Shown one piece after another: positions 27,129 to 35,862 of a stretch of DNA of 64,000 nt (the first letter of the stretch is position 1; each line of letters starts with the position of its first letter). Below the pieces are notes generated by a model. The model had not been told where the DNA came from, made no database searches, and worked only from the letters and a program-made list of their open reading frames with translations. Source of the DNA: SZUA-229 sp041589455 (GTDB lineage Bacteria > Pseudomonadota > Gammaproteobacteria > SZUA-229); NCBI GenBank assembly GCA_041589455.1, contig JBFHVQ010000003.1, positions 10,093 to 74,092 of the forward strand. Direction: 5' to 3'. The translations under genes were made by a program, and so were the position numbers.

Positions 27129-28580
27129 TTGTACTTCACTGTAATACAGCGGATATCTGGTATTTTGTTAATGTTGTTTAGCTTTACGCTAATACCACCA
27201 ATGCTGATTGATGTGTTATATCAGGAGCAGGCTTTTGATTCATTTGCAAGATCGTATTTTATTTTACTTGGGACAGGCCTGGTTATCTGGTTGCCAGTAA
27301 AAAATGTTAAAAAAGAATTGCGTTTAAGAGACGGATTCGTAGTTGTCGTCCTATTTTGGTTTATTCTGAGTATGTCTGGCTCCTTGCCTTTTATATTCAA
27401 TGAGCAAATCGATATAAGTATTACGGACGCCGTATTTGAATCTGTGTCAGGCTTAACAACAACAGGTGCCACTGTATTAATGGGTTTAGATGAATTGCCG
27501 CATTCCATACTGTTTTATCGGCAAGAGCTGCAATGGCTCGGTGGTATGGGCATCATCGTCCTGGCAGTTGCCGTGTTACCAATGTTAGGCATTGGTGGTA
27601 TGCAGTTGTATAAGGCGGAAACGCCAGGCCCAATAAAAGACAATAAGCTGACTCCTAGAATTACCGAAACGGCCAAAGCACTTTGGTATATTTATTTAAG
27701 CCTCACAGCAGCATGTGCGTTTGCCTACTGGTTTGCGGGGATGAGTGTATTTGATGCGATATCTCACAGTTTCTCAACAGTAGCAATTGGTGGTTTTTCA
27801 ACGCATGATGAAAGCTTGGGTTACTTTGATAATGCGGCAATAGACATTGTGGCGATTATCTTTATGTTTTTAGGAGGAGTAAATTTTGCGTTGCACTTTC
27901 TGGTTTTCAGAAGCTGGAATTTGAAATCTTATGTTAAAGATACGGAGTTTAAAGTTTACTTCTCAGTGTTATGTATCGTATCGATAATCACTGTAAGCTA
28001 TTTGCAAATTACATCATCTACTGCAGGCTTTAGTGAATCGCTATTACAAGGTGTGTTTCATGTGGTGTCTATTGGAACAACAACCGGATTTGCTGCATCA
28101 GAATATTATTTATGGCCGACGTTCCTGCCGGTTTTATTATTGTTTACCAGTTTTATTGGTGGTTGTGCAGGTTCCACCGGTGGTGGAATGAAAGTGATCA
28201 GAGTTATTCTATTGCTTAAACAGGGGTTGCGTGAGATGACTCGTCTGATACACCCAAGCGCATTAATAACGGTAAAAATTGGTAAGAAGCCAGTAGATAA
28301 CTCAGTTATTGATGCGGTCTGGGGCTTTTTTGCCACCTATGTTGCGGTGTTTGTAATTATGATGTTGTTATTAATGGCAGCAGGACTTGATCAAATTACC
28401 GCGTTCTCTGCAGTAACAGCGACGCTAAATAACCTGGGTCCAGGCCTAGGTGAAGTTGCATCTAATTACGCTTCAATTAATGATTTTTCAAAATGGGTTT
28501 TATCGATAGGGATGATTCTGGGGCGACTTGAGATCTTTACATTGCTGGTATTACTAACACCTGCTTTCTGGAGAAAATAG
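27129..28580 (+). CDS. trkH: Trk potassium uptake channel subunit TrkH
   Basis: 483 residues with about ten membrane helices arranged as four pore repeats; the selectivity-filter-like segments SGLTTTGAT, IGGFSTHD, IGTTTGFAA and a last glycine region LNNLGPGLG are visible, as is GGCAGSTGGGMK. Works with TrkA at the inner membrane. Start is TTG 27129, aligning with the MHFR start of E. coli TrkH, and preceded by GGGCGAG. The stop codon overlaps the GTG of the next gene (TAGTG). Confidence 0.95.
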   Translation: MYFTVIQRISGILLMLFSFTLIPPMLIDVLYQEQAFDSFARSYFILLGTGLVIWLPVKNVKKELRLRDGFVVVVLFWFILSMSGSLPFIFNEQIDISITDAVFESVSGLTTTGATVLMGLDELPHSILFYRQELQWLGGMGIIVLAVAVLPMLGIGGMQLYKAETPGPIKDNKLTPRITETAKALWYIYLSLTAACAFAYWFAGMSVFDAISHSFSTVAIGGFSTHDESLGYFDNAAIDIVAIIFMFLGGVNFALHFLVFRSWNLKSYVKDTEFKVYFSVLCIVSIITVSYLQITSSTAGFSESLLQGVFHVVSIGTTTGFAASEYYLWPTFLPVLLLFTSFIGGCAGSTGGGMKVIRVILLLKQGLREMTRLIHPSALITVKIGKKPVDNSVIDAVWGFFATYVAVFVIMMLLLMAAGLDQITAFSAVTATLNNLGPGLGEVASNYASINDFSKWVLSIGMILGRLEIFTLLVLLTPAFWRK

Positions 28581-29140
28581 TGCCCGACTGGGATTTGTGG
28601 TATGCAGAAAAAGCGGTACAAGATGCAAAGGCATCAAGAGTGCTTACCGAAAATGCTCATCTACTGCCAAAGTCTGGCGTTGCGCTAGATTTTGCCTGTG
28701 GACTTGGTGGGAATTCGAAATATATGGCCCAGCGTGGCTGTAAGGTTGTGGCGTTAGATAAGTCAGGAGTAGCAGTAGAAAAGCTAAGCCAGTTCGCCGC
28801 AGATAAGCAGCTAAATATAAATGCAATATGCCATGACCTGGAAGAAAGTGTTCCAGCCTATCAGGAAGAGTTTGATGCCATAATAGTGAGTTACTATTTG
28901 CATCGACAATCGCTACCGTTAATAGAAAAAATGTTAAAAAAAGGTGGGCTATTGTTTTACCAGACATTTAGTGGGCCGCAGCTTTCTGGTGTTGGGCCGT
29001 CTAATCCAGAATACAGGCTACATAGGGGTGAGTTGCTCGAAGTTTATAAGAATATGGAATTGTTGGTTTATCATGAAGCGCCGTTCGATGATTTTGAGAA
29101 TTCGATGGCTGATCAGGTGTTGTTTGTGGCCAGAAAATGA
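28580..29140 (+). CDS. Class I SAM-dependent methyltransferase, TehB-like
   Basis: 186 residues. SAM-binding motif I is ALDFACGLGGNSKYMAQRG (about 36-54), followed by VVALDKSG and DAIIVSYYLHR, with KGGLLFYQTF as motif IV/VI. The fold is clear, the substrate is not; the resemblance to tellurite-resistance TehB-type enzymes is weak evidence for function. GTG start shares a base with the trkH stop and its own stop overlaps the next ATG by four bases, so it is tightly embedded in the trkA-trkH group. Confidence 0.8.
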   Translation: MPDWDLWYAEKAVQDAKASRVLTENAHLLPKSGVALDFACGLGGNSKYMAQRGCKVVALDKSGVAVEKLSQFAADKQLNINAICHDLEESVPAYQEEFDAIIVSYYLHRQSLPLIEKMLKKGGLLFYQTFSGPQLSGVGPSNPEYRLHRGELLEVYKNMELLVYHEAPFDDFENSMADQVLFVARK

Positions 29141-30102
29141 GTAAACAAAACGATAAAAAAATCAGTATGAGTAAAAGCTCACGACATTATGATACAAGCT
29201 TTAAGTTGGAGTATTTAATGCCTGAGTACTGGTTTACCTGGGTATTAATTGTGTTTCTTTATTTTCTATTTTTAATGCCGACTATGATACATGAGCAGTT
29301 TGCAAAAATATTAGGTGCTCTTGCATATAAATTTAATAAAAAACGTCGGAATATTTCTAAAGTGAATTTAGGGCTGTGTTTTCCAGAACGTTCAGAAGGT
29401 GAGCTACAGAAAACTGTAAAAAGAAACTTTCGACATCAGGCGAGAAGTATATTGCATTATGGGTTAATCTGGTGGGCGTCACAGTCTGTGCTTAATAAGC
29501 GAATACGTATTGAAGGTGAAGAGAATATTCGGTCGTCATTAAATAATCAGAAATCGGTAATTGTTATGGCGGCACATAGTTATGGTCTGGAGGCAGCTGT
29601 TGCAGCAACTTCAATAAGATACCCGATTAGCGGGCCGTTTAATCCGATAAAAAATAAATTAATTGACTGGTTTATTGCAAAAGGTCGCGCACGACATGGG
29701 GCTCGCATATACACAAGAGAATCTGGTTTGCGACCAATAATAAAAGATGTGCGAGCAGGCTGCGTGATGTTTTATTTGCCTGATGAGGATTTAGGACCAG
29801 ACCGGTCTATTTTTTCTTCTTTTTTCGGTATTCAAAAAGCCACGGTTCCTGTTCTTGGGCGATTAGCTAAGTCATGTAATGCTGATGTAATACCCTGTAT
29901 TGCCTGTTACGATGGCGAGAATGAACAGTATGTTATTCATTACTTGCCAAAATTAGAAAATTTTCCTAGCGGCGATGACTATCGAGATAGCCAGGCAATG
30001 AATAATGAGCTGGAAAGCTTGATAAAAATATGCTCAGAGCAATATTTCTGGACTATGAAGCTGTTCAAGACGCGACCTCAGGGGGAGTCGCGTTTATATT
30101 GA
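29137..30102 (+). CDS. LpxL/HtrB-family lysophospholipid acyltransferase
   Basis: 321 residues, close to E. coli LpxL (306). One N-terminal membrane helix (about 31-50) and the catalytic HX4E of lipid A secondary acyltransferases at His 147 to Glu 152 (HSYGLE), followed by NPIKNKLIDWF, RPIIKDVRAG and LPDEDLGP, the usual downstream blocks. Likely adds a secondary acyl chain to lipid A at the inner membrane; which chain cannot be read. ATGA overlap with the methyltransferase gene. A hairpin at 30070-30093 overlaps its last codons. Confidence 0.88.
   Translation: MSKQNDKKISMSKSSRHYDTSFKLEYLMPEYWFTWVLIVFLYFLFLMPTMIHEQFAKILGALAYKFNKKRRNISKVNLGLCFPERSEGELQKTVKRNFRHQARSILHYGLIWWASQSVLNKRIRIEGEENIRSSLNNQKSVIVMAAHSYGLEAAVAATSIRYPISGPFNPIKNKLIDWFIAKGRARHGARIYTRESGLRPIIKDVRAGCVMFYLPDEDLGPDRSIFSSFFGIQKATVPVLGRLAKSCNADVIPCIACYDGENEQYVIHYLPKLENFPSGDDYRDSQAMNNELESLIKICSEQYFWTMKLFKTRPQGESRLY
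30070..30093 (+). terminator. Possible terminator hairpin at the end of the acyltransferase gene
   Basis: ACGCGAC (30070-30076) pairs perfectly with GTCGCGT (30087-30093) around a 10-base loop rich in G, followed by TTATATT and not a clean T-run. Its position, within the last codons and before a convergent gene 18 bp away, makes a terminator plausible. Confidence 0.4.
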
Positions 30103-30120
30103 ATAATTAAGTTTTTTCAG

Positions 30121-32352
30121 TTAGTTGATGAAGTAGCTTTCGATGAGTTTTATTTTGCTTGCTGCTAGTTCGTTCTTGCCATTGTGTAGTAATTCGCTGG
30201 TTTCTGCAGCGATATCGGTGAGGTCTTGATAGCCAAGGCTGCCGCTAATTCCTTTGAGTTGATGAAGAACGGCATAGGCCTGTTGTAAGTTGTTCTTTTC
30301 AAGTGACTGTTTTAGTTCGTCTACGTATATCGGTAATTGTAGTAAGTATTTTTCTTTTAGATCTCGCAAAATATCATCATGCTGCATGTCGTTAAGAAGT
30401 GTCTTTTTCCGTAAATTTAGGGAGTGCGTTTGTGAAGGTTTTTCGGGTTGTGAGTCGTCAATGGAATTTTCTTGAATTATTTTAGTAACTGCGTTGTTGC
30501 CAACGTGTTTCTTGATGCTGTTAACGAGTTCATTAATGTTAATTGGTTTGGTGAGAGTGTCATTAAAGCCGATTTCCAGGTATTCTCTTTTGTGTTCAGT
30601 CAGTGCATCAGCTGTTAATGCAACAACTGGTATTTTATAGTCGTTTGATCGCAGTTCTTTGATAGCCTGGCTGCCATTCATTATGGGCATTTGAATGTCC
30701 ATGAGCACCATGTCGTACTGATTGTTGAGTGCAGCTTCTACGCCCTCTTTACCATTATTGGCTATGTCTATATCAACGCCATAATCTTCAAGATATGCTT
30801 TTACTAGCTGTTGTATTTCGAAGGTGTCTTCAACCAAAAGGATACGTCCAGTAATTGTAATGTCTGTAAGTGGTTTTTCGAGCTCGGCAATTTCAAGATC
30901 TTTTGGTGATATAGCTGTAATGAGATGGTCTTCGTTGGAGTCGTAGTTAGCGCGAATCTGACAGGTGAATTGACTGCCAATATCTTTGATGCTTTCTGCG
31001 GTGATGTTGCCTCCCATTAATTCAGCAAGGCGTTGGGATATTGTGAGTCCTAGGCCGGTTCCGCCGAATCGATGAGAGATGGAGGAATCGGCCTGGGAAA
31101 ATGGTTTAAAAAGATTCAGTTGTTGCTCCAATGTCATGCCAATGCCGGTGTCTTTAACTTCAATAGTTAACAGGTCGTCAAGTTCACTATAAGATACATT
31201 GATGTCAACTCTACCCTCTTCTGTAAAGCGAATGGCATTACTGGCAAGATTTAGAATGATTTGCTTTATTCGTGTTGGGTCGCTGTGTATTTTGCTAGGC
31301 AGTGGCAGTGTGTAATTTATATTAAGAAGAATGTTTTTGTTTAATGTTTTTTCGCTTAATAGCCTGCGAATATGTTCAGTTATTTTAATGATGGATACGG
31401 ATCTGTTTTCAATTGTTAGTTTGTTGGCTTCGATTTTTGAAAGATCTAGAATGTCATTGATGATATGGAGTAGATGATTTCCATTGTGTAAGACAATATC
31501 TAGCATGTTGTCCTGATCTTCTTTGCTTTTAGCTTTGTTGTAACGAACGCGTTCTGTGTAACCTATAATTGATGACAGCGGCGTCCTGATTTCATGGCTC
31601 ATGTTAGCCAGGAATGCGCTTTTTTGTTGATTGGCTGCTAATGCTTCTTCTCTGTTTTTAATTTCGTTAATTAAGTCTTTGTTGGCGTGTTGTAATTCAA
31701 TCTGGTTTAGATTGATGACGTCTAACATTTCATTTAGAAATTTTGAGACAAGGCCAAACTCATCTGATCGGTTGCTATCAAGTCGAAGTTTGCTTTCTCC
31801 TTTAGAGATGCGTTGAATTCGGGTGATGATTTCATTGAAGGGTTCATGAACGATCTTTCTGTTGAGCCAGAATAAAAAAATACTGAATAATACGGAAAAG
31901 CCAACTATGGCGCTACCAGATTTAACTTGTAGTAATTTCGCACTACGTGAAAGCGAAGGGAATTCAAAGCTTATCTCGGTGTCGCCATTTGGAATGTTGA
32001 CTCGTGATGTGATTTGGTAATTGTCTGGGTTAGATGATCCGACTATATAGCTTGTGCTATTAAGCTCAAACTGTATGTATTCAAGGTTGTTTTGTTTGAG
32101 AAAATCAGAAACCATATTGTTTATGGATTCTTCGTCGGCCTGATTCTGTATTAATGTTTCTATTTGATTTGAAAGCTGTAAGGTTTTCCATGAATATTCT
32201 TTTTCAGTGGTCGATTCGAAGGTTGATATGAATGGAACGGTAACAGAAAATGAAAGAATAAGTATGATCCACACTGTTACTGCAGTAATTTTTATTGCAA
32301 TGCTGCCATTCCAGTTGCTGGCCAGGTCTGTTCGTTTCACAGATGAATTCAC
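30121..32352 (-). CDS. Tripartite hybrid sensor kinase (HAMP-HisKA-HATPase-REC-HPt)
   Basis: 743 residues from a GTG at 32352 that shares its base with the TAG of the upstream gene and has AGGA eight bases before it; longer readings from ATG 32370 or 32394 lack a ribosome site. TM1 about 17-38, periplasmic domain 39-140 (no family I recognise), TM2 142-163, HAMP about 165-220, coiled coil, HisKA with FLANMSHEIRTP (His 253), HATPase_c with DTGIGM and GGTGLGLT, REC with RILLVEDTFEI and MVLMDIQMPIMNG, and C-terminal HPt with HQLKGISGSLG. This is the BarA/GacS layout, but sequence alone does not make it BarA. No response regulator is adjacent. Confidence 0.88.
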   Translation of the reverse strand: MNSSVKRTDLASNWNGSIAIKITAVTVWIILILSFSVTVPFISTFESTTEKEYSWKTLQLSNQIETLIQNQADEESINNMVSDFLKQNNLEYIQFELNSTSYIVGSSNPDNYQITSRVNIPNGDTEISFEFPSLSRSAKLLQVKSGSAIVGFSVLFSIFLFWLNRKIVHEPFNEIITRIQRISKGESKLRLDSNRSDEFGLVSKFLNEMLDVINLNQIELQHANKDLINEIKNREEALAANQQKSAFLANMSHEIRTPLSSIIGYTERVRYNKAKSKEDQDNMLDIVLHNGNHLLHIINDILDLSKIEANKLTIENRSVSIIKITEHIRRLLSEKTLNKNILLNINYTLPLPSKIHSDPTRIKQIILNLASNAIRFTEEGRVDINVSYSELDDLLTIEVKDTGIGMTLEQQLNLFKPFSQADSSISHRFGGTGLGLTISQRLAELMGGNITAESIKDIGSQFTCQIRANYDSNEDHLITAISPKDLEIAELEKPLTDITITGRILLVEDTFEIQQLVKAYLEDYGVDIDIANNGKEGVEAALNNQYDMVLMDIQMPIMNGSQAIKELRSNDYKIPVVALTADALTEHKREYLEIGFNDTLTKPININELVNSIKKHVGNNAVTKIIQENSIDDSQPEKPSQTHSLNLRKKTLLNDMQHDDILRDLKEKYLLQLPIYVDELKQSLEKNNLQQAYAVLHQLKGISGSLGYQDLTDIAAETSELLHNGKNELAASKIKLIESYFIN

Positions 32353-32753
32353 TATCTCATTCCTGACCATTTTAGGAACATTGCCATAGGGCAAATATTG
32401 GTGATGCCAGCCATGATTAGCATGCCAGCAGTAAACCAGGGTAGGAACCAGAGATATTGCTGATAAAAAGTTAATGGAATTAATACAAACAGGGCAATAA
32501 TAAATCGAAGAACTCTTTCAGAATCTAGTTTATTCATTATTTTGTGCTGACACTTTTCCTCACTGTATGTTTCAAAATTTTTTCCATCACTTGCTTTGTT
32601 GGTCAGGCGAGTCAGGCTCAGGTTAGTAATGCTTTCGAATATCAGGAAACCGGTAAGTATGTAGATGGGAAGCAATGTCTCAAAATATGCTGAATATATG
32701 AGAATGCCCCATAGCATAAAACCAATTATGAATCTGTAGCTACGCTCGTTCAC
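32352..32753 (-). CDS. DUF2892-type inner-membrane protein with two repeats
   Basis: 133 residues with four predicted membrane helices in two similar halves: ERSYRFIIGFMLWGILIYSA... and ERVLRFIIALFVLIPLTFY..., each beginning with an E-R-x-x-R-F-I element. The second half ends NICPMAMFLKW, like the membrane part of YgaP-type proteins. Function unknown. Translationally coupled (TAGTG) to the hybrid kinase downstream, so the two may form a sensing pair. The 279 bp upstream to ttcA hold a 7-bp hairpin (32812-32834) and nothing else I can name. Confidence 0.75.
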   Translation of the reverse strand: MNERSYRFIIGFMLWGILIYSAYFETLLPIYILTGFLIFESITNLSLTRLTNKASDGKNFETYSEEKCQHKIMNKLDSERVLRFIIALFVLIPLTFYQQYLWFLPWFTAGMLIMAGITNICPMAMFLKWSGMR

Positions 32754-33032
32754 GATGTTTACCTGTAAGGTTTGGTTGTGTAATAGGCTGCTGTGACTGG
32801 TTTGATGTGTTGTATCTTATTGGTCTCAAGATACCTGGTATGTCAGATCTATATAAAGCATCCGTGTGGTGTTGCTTGTTGAACAAGGCCTGGATAAATA
32901 GCTATTTGCTCGATCTCGCTGAGCCAAATCACTATGATGGATTTACTGCCATGTGTTCTTGTTCAAAATCTGTCACATAAAAATTTAGCCTGCAAATGAT
33001 TATAGCGGCTCCTGACGAGTTTTGTGGTTATG

Positions 33033-33776
33033 CTATGGTTTTTTGGGTGTTCCAACAGACATCAGTGGTCGCATTGTGCTTAACAGTGATTTGAATAGTA
33101 GCTTGTTCTGTTGCTCTTCGGCAGCCAGTAGTTCTTTCATGTGCTGGCGCTGTGTTGGCATTGAAAAGCAGGCAGGGCATGAGTCGGGGATTATGGGCAG
33201 GCTTTCGTTGATTGCAAAGTCTCGAGTCTGGCGTTCCCTGGCATATACCAGTGGTCGGATTATGCGTAAATCCCCATTATCATTGACGTAATGCGCTTTC
33301 ATGGTCTTGAGTTGGCCGCCGTGAAATGCCGACATCAAAAAACTCTCGGCCAGATCATCGAGGTGCTGAGCGAGGGCGATGACATTAAAATTATGTTCAC
33401 GTGCAGTGCTGTACATAATGCCCCGTTTGATACGTGAGCAAAATGCGCAATATGAGGGCTTGCCCATATGCTCTTTTGCCATATCCATTATGGCTTCGCG
33501 ACGGTAGTGATACTCTACGCCAAGTGATTCCAGATAAGGAATCATGGGCGAAGGATCAAAGTCTCCCGCCATTGGGTCTACGGTCATCGCGGCGAATTCA
33601 AATTGAATCGGTGCGTGACGTTTAAAGTGGTTGAGAATGTGCAGCAGGGCTAAAGAGTCCTTGCCTCCTGATAATCCTAATAAGACACGATCGCCTTCGC
33701 GGATCATGCTGAAATCCATGAGTGCTCGGCCGGTCTGGCGCAACAGGGTTTTGGGTGGTTTAATGAATTCGCTCAT
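33033..33776 (-). CDS. ttcA: TtcA-like tRNA 2-thiocytidine synthetase
   Basis: 247 residues. PP-loop SGGKDS at 36-41 activates the target base with ATP; paired cysteines CAFC (110-113) and CPAC (200-203) match the two CxxC sites of TtcA that hold an iron-sulfur cluster and accept sulfur. Expected product s2C32 in tRNA. It is shorter than E. coli TtcA (311) through both termini, and the second site reads CPAC where E. coli has CNLC, so a TtcA subfamily member is the safest reading. Alone on its strand, with a long non-coding stretch upstream. Confidence 0.82.
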   Translation of the reverse strand: MSEFIKPPKTLLRQTGRALMDFSMIREGDRVLLGLSGGKDSLALLHILNHFKRHAPIQFEFAAMTVDPMAGDFDPSPMIPYLESLGVEYHYRREAIMDMAKEHMGKPSYCAFCSRIKRGIMYSTAREHNFNVIALAQHLDDLAESFLMSAFHGGQLKTMKAHYVNDNGDLRIIRPLVYARERQTRDFAINESLPIIPDSCPACFSMPTQRQHMKELLAAEEQQNKLLFKSLLSTMRPLMSVGTPKKP

Positions 33777-34024
33777 GGGCGCAAAGATACAGGCAAACTG
33801 ACCGCTTGCAAACCCACTTTAGAGTCGATGGCCTGGTTTTTGTCACGTGTTTCACTTAATTTGCAGTGTATCCATTGGGCAGGATATTGAAAAACAACAA
33901 TTTGTCTACTTGCTGTTTTTCATCGGGTAAGGCTTATAGGTTGCTTGCCTGGTGATTACGGAGATAAGAGAGGGTTCTAGTGCTATCGCTGTGTGCCTGA
34001 CAAGCGTCATGTTGAGAATTACTG

Positions 34025-34050
34025 TTCATTATTCTAATGCGAATAATGAA
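34025..34050. repeat. 10-bp perfect inverted repeat in the ttcA-sRNA interval
   Basis: TTCATTATTC (34025-34034) and GAATAATGAA (34041-34050) with a six-base centre. AT-rich and without a T-run, so an operator or weak hairpin. The interval 33777-34157 otherwise holds no credible gene; an 11-codon ORF (34084-34119) after AGAGAGGAG is the only start signal seen. Confidence 0.5.
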
Positions 34051-34157
34051 TGGTGTTTAAGTAATTAACAGAGAGGAGCGGGTATGATTGCTTATTTGGT
34101 GTGTGAGCTAAGTTGTTGAGTGACCTAGGATAGTTAATACGTGTATTTTAGACAGAC

Positions 34158-34358
34158 ATAAAAAAACCCGGCATTCCCTGCCGGGCTTTTGGACATCCCT
34201 TGCCCTTGGTGATTGAGTATGGCGTTGTAGCTTAATCCGTTTTTCCATATACTCCTGTATATAAATCTGATCTTCCGTGGATTCCTTATCCTTGTTTATC
34301 CGTTTCAGCTACGTCCTTACGATCCTTGTGTCCCTTTGATGCCATGTCCTGTGTCCAT
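34158..34358 (-). ncRNA. CsrB/RsmZ-type small RNA sequestering CsrA/RsmA
   Basis: Read on the minus strand, this 200-base stretch has about 14 GGA triplets (some three expected by chance), mostly as AGGA, ACGGA or GGGA, and no protein ORF. Several lie in hairpin loops: ATATAC-AGGA-GTATAT (about 34249-34234), GGAT-AAGGA-ATCC, and the terminator CCCGGCA-GGGAA-TGCCGGG followed by seven T. GGACAT near the 5' end can pair with ATGTCC just before the terminator. This is the architecture of CsrB/RsmZ RNAs, which titrate the translational regulator CsrA. The 5' end is approximate: a CATAAT element at 34370-34365 predicts initiation near 34358. Family membership is inferred from architecture; csrA is not in the window. 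Confidence 0.82.
34160..34185 (-). terminator. Intrinsic terminator of the sRNA
   Basis: Seven-bp stem TGCCGGG/CCCGGCA (34185-34179 with 34173-34167), loop GGGAA on the minus strand, followed by seven T (34166-34160). In the plus direction only four T follow, so the minus strand is the functional one. The loop itself presents a GGA. Confidence 0.85.
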
Positions 34359-34436
34359 GGTTGTATTATGGGTGAGACAATGGGTAAGCTCCATCAGTTG
34401 AATCAGTTGCTTTATGTAAGAAAAAGTATCATTGGC

Positions 34437-34456
34437 TTGTAGGGATATCCCTACAA
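34437..34456. promoter_or_regulatory. GacA/UvrY-type binding palindrome
   Basis: A perfect 20-bp palindrome with core TGTAGG-N6-CCTACA, against the published GacA box TGTAAG-N6-CTTACA and the similar UvrY site. Its centre is about 89 bp upstream of the predicted sRNA start, a typical distance for response-regulator activation of such RNAs, and 31 bp upstream of the pip start codon, so it could also affect pip. Confidence 0.75.
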
Positions 34457-34477
34457 ATATGCGAGATCGAGGAGACA

Positions 34478-35428
34478 ATGCCTAGTTTATTTCCACCTGT
34501 TAAGCCTTATGTGACTCACCATCTGGAAGTGGATAAGCCACATGTTCTGTATATCGAAGAGTGCGGAAACCCATCTGGCGTACCGGTTGTTTTTCTTCAT
34601 GGGGGACCTGGAGCTGGTTGCTCTGGTTATCATCGGCAGTATTTTGATCCAGAGGTTTACCGGATTATTTTGTTTGATCAGCGTGGCTGTGGAAAATCTC
34701 AGCCACATGCAAGTCTCGAAAATAATACCAGCAGGCACCTGGTAGAAGATCTGGAGACGATACGTAAGCATCTGAAAATTCATCAATGGGTAGTATTTGG
34801 CGGTTCATGGGGCTCGACCCTGGGACTGTTGTATGCTGAAACTTATCCCGATAGCGTTAGCGGGCTGATTCTAAGAGGGATTTTTTTGGCGAGAGATCGT
34901 GATGTCAGCTGGTTTTATCAGGAGGGTGCAAGTCGGCTTTTTCCAGATTACTGGCAGGCCTTTGTTCAGCCGATTCCGTTGTCACAGCGAGGTAATATGA
35001 TCGAGGCATATCACCAGATATTAACGGGTGATGATGAGGTGTTGAAGTTGCGGGCAGCAAAGGCCTGGTCGGTCTGGGAAGGGATGACGGCAACTCTGCA
35101 GACAAATGATTCTGTGATAGAAAGCTTTGCTGGATCCCATGCGGCGTTAAGTATCGCGCGTATTGAGTGTCACTACTTTAAGCATCAGTGTTGGCTAGAG
35201 CCAGACCAGCTGGTTCGGGATATTAATAAGATTCGTCATATTCCCGCTTATATTATTCACGGTCGCTACGATGTTATCTGCCCGGTAGAGCAGGCGTGGG
35301 CGCTTTCCAGGGCATGGCCTGAAGCGCAATTGTCGATTATTGCAGATGCGGGTCATGCCGTCGTAGAGCCGGGGATTACCCAGGCCCTACTCGAAGCAAC
35401 TCGTGAGATGGCGAGTAGGCTTAGGTGA
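34478..35428 (+). CDS. pip: Proline iminopeptidase
   Basis: Alpha/beta-hydrolase releasing N-terminal proline. 316 residues of the bacterial 35-kDa type: oxyanion element HGGPG at 41-45, nucleophile Ser 110 in GGSWGS, acid in HGRYDVICP, and the histidine in ADAGHAVVEP. DQRGCGKS (67-74) is also family-typical. A good ribosome site (GAGGAG) precedes the ATG. Ends with a four-base GTGA overlap with dtd, so the pair is coupled. Confidence 0.95.
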   Translation: MPSLFPPVKPYVTHHLEVDKPHVLYIEECGNPSGVPVVFLHGGPGAGCSGYHRQYFDPEVYRIILFDQRGCGKSQPHASLENNTSRHLVEDLETIRKHLKIHQWVVFGGSWGSTLGLLYAETYPDSVSGLILRGIFLARDRDVSWFYQEGASRLFPDYWQAFVQPIPLSQRGNMIEAYHQILTGDDEVLKLRAAKAWSVWEGMTATLQTNDSVIESFAGSHAALSIARIECHYFKHQCWLEPDQLVRDINKIRHIPAYIIHGRYDVICPVEQAWALSRAWPEAQLSIIADAGHAVVEPGITQALLEATREMASRLR

Positions 35429-35862
35429 TTGCGTTATTGCAAAGAGTAAGCGCTGCAGGAGTGACAGTGGAAGGGGAGTTTGTTGCGCGAATTGATAAGG
35501 GACTTCTGGTTTTGCTGGGTATTGAAAAAGGCGATGATCAGGCGAAGGCAGATAAATTGGTGCATCGTATGCTGGGTTATCGGCTCTTTGAAGATGAGCA
35601 GGGTAAAATGAACCTGAGCTTGCAGGATATTGGTGGACAGTTATTGCTGGTTCCCCAGTTTACCCTCGCGGCAGATACGAATCGGGGGATGCGCCCCAGC
35701 TTTTCCTCAGCGGCAACACCGCAGCAGGGTGAATTCTGGTTTAACGAGGTAGCGAGGCAGTGCAGTGAGCAGGTGGAATTGTTGCAACTGGGGCGGTTTG
35801 GTGCAGATATGCAGGTTGAGCTGGTTAATGATGGCCCAGTGACTTTTTGGTTGCAGGTTTAG
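35425..35862 (+). CDS. dtd: D-aminoacyl-tRNA deacylase
   Basis: Hydrolyses D-aminoacyl-tRNA (and Gly-tRNA-Ala). 145 residues, the usual length, starting MIALLQRVSAAGVTVEGE. The C-terminal signature NDGPVTFWLQV is intact; the other active-site motif reads PQFTLAAD where most relatives have SQFTLAAD, so the conserved serine is proline. The fold should be unaffected, and activity is likely but not certain. GTG start overlapping the pip stop. Confidence 0.93.
   Translation: MIALLQRVSAAGVTVEGEFVARIDKGLLVLLGIEKGDDQAKADKLVHRMLGYRLFEDEQGKMNLSLQDIGGQLLLVPQFTLAADTNRGMRPSFSSAATPQQGEFWFNEVARQCSEQVELLQLGRFGADMQVELVNDGPVTFWLQV

Noticed and set aside
28580..29140. Naming the methyltransferase tehB
   Set aside because: Only the general SAM fold is supported; there is no tellurite gene context.
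34084..34119. 11-codon ORF after AGAGAGGAG
   Set aside because: The ribosome site is good, but the peptide is too short to assign and no regulated gene follows on that strand within 350 bp.
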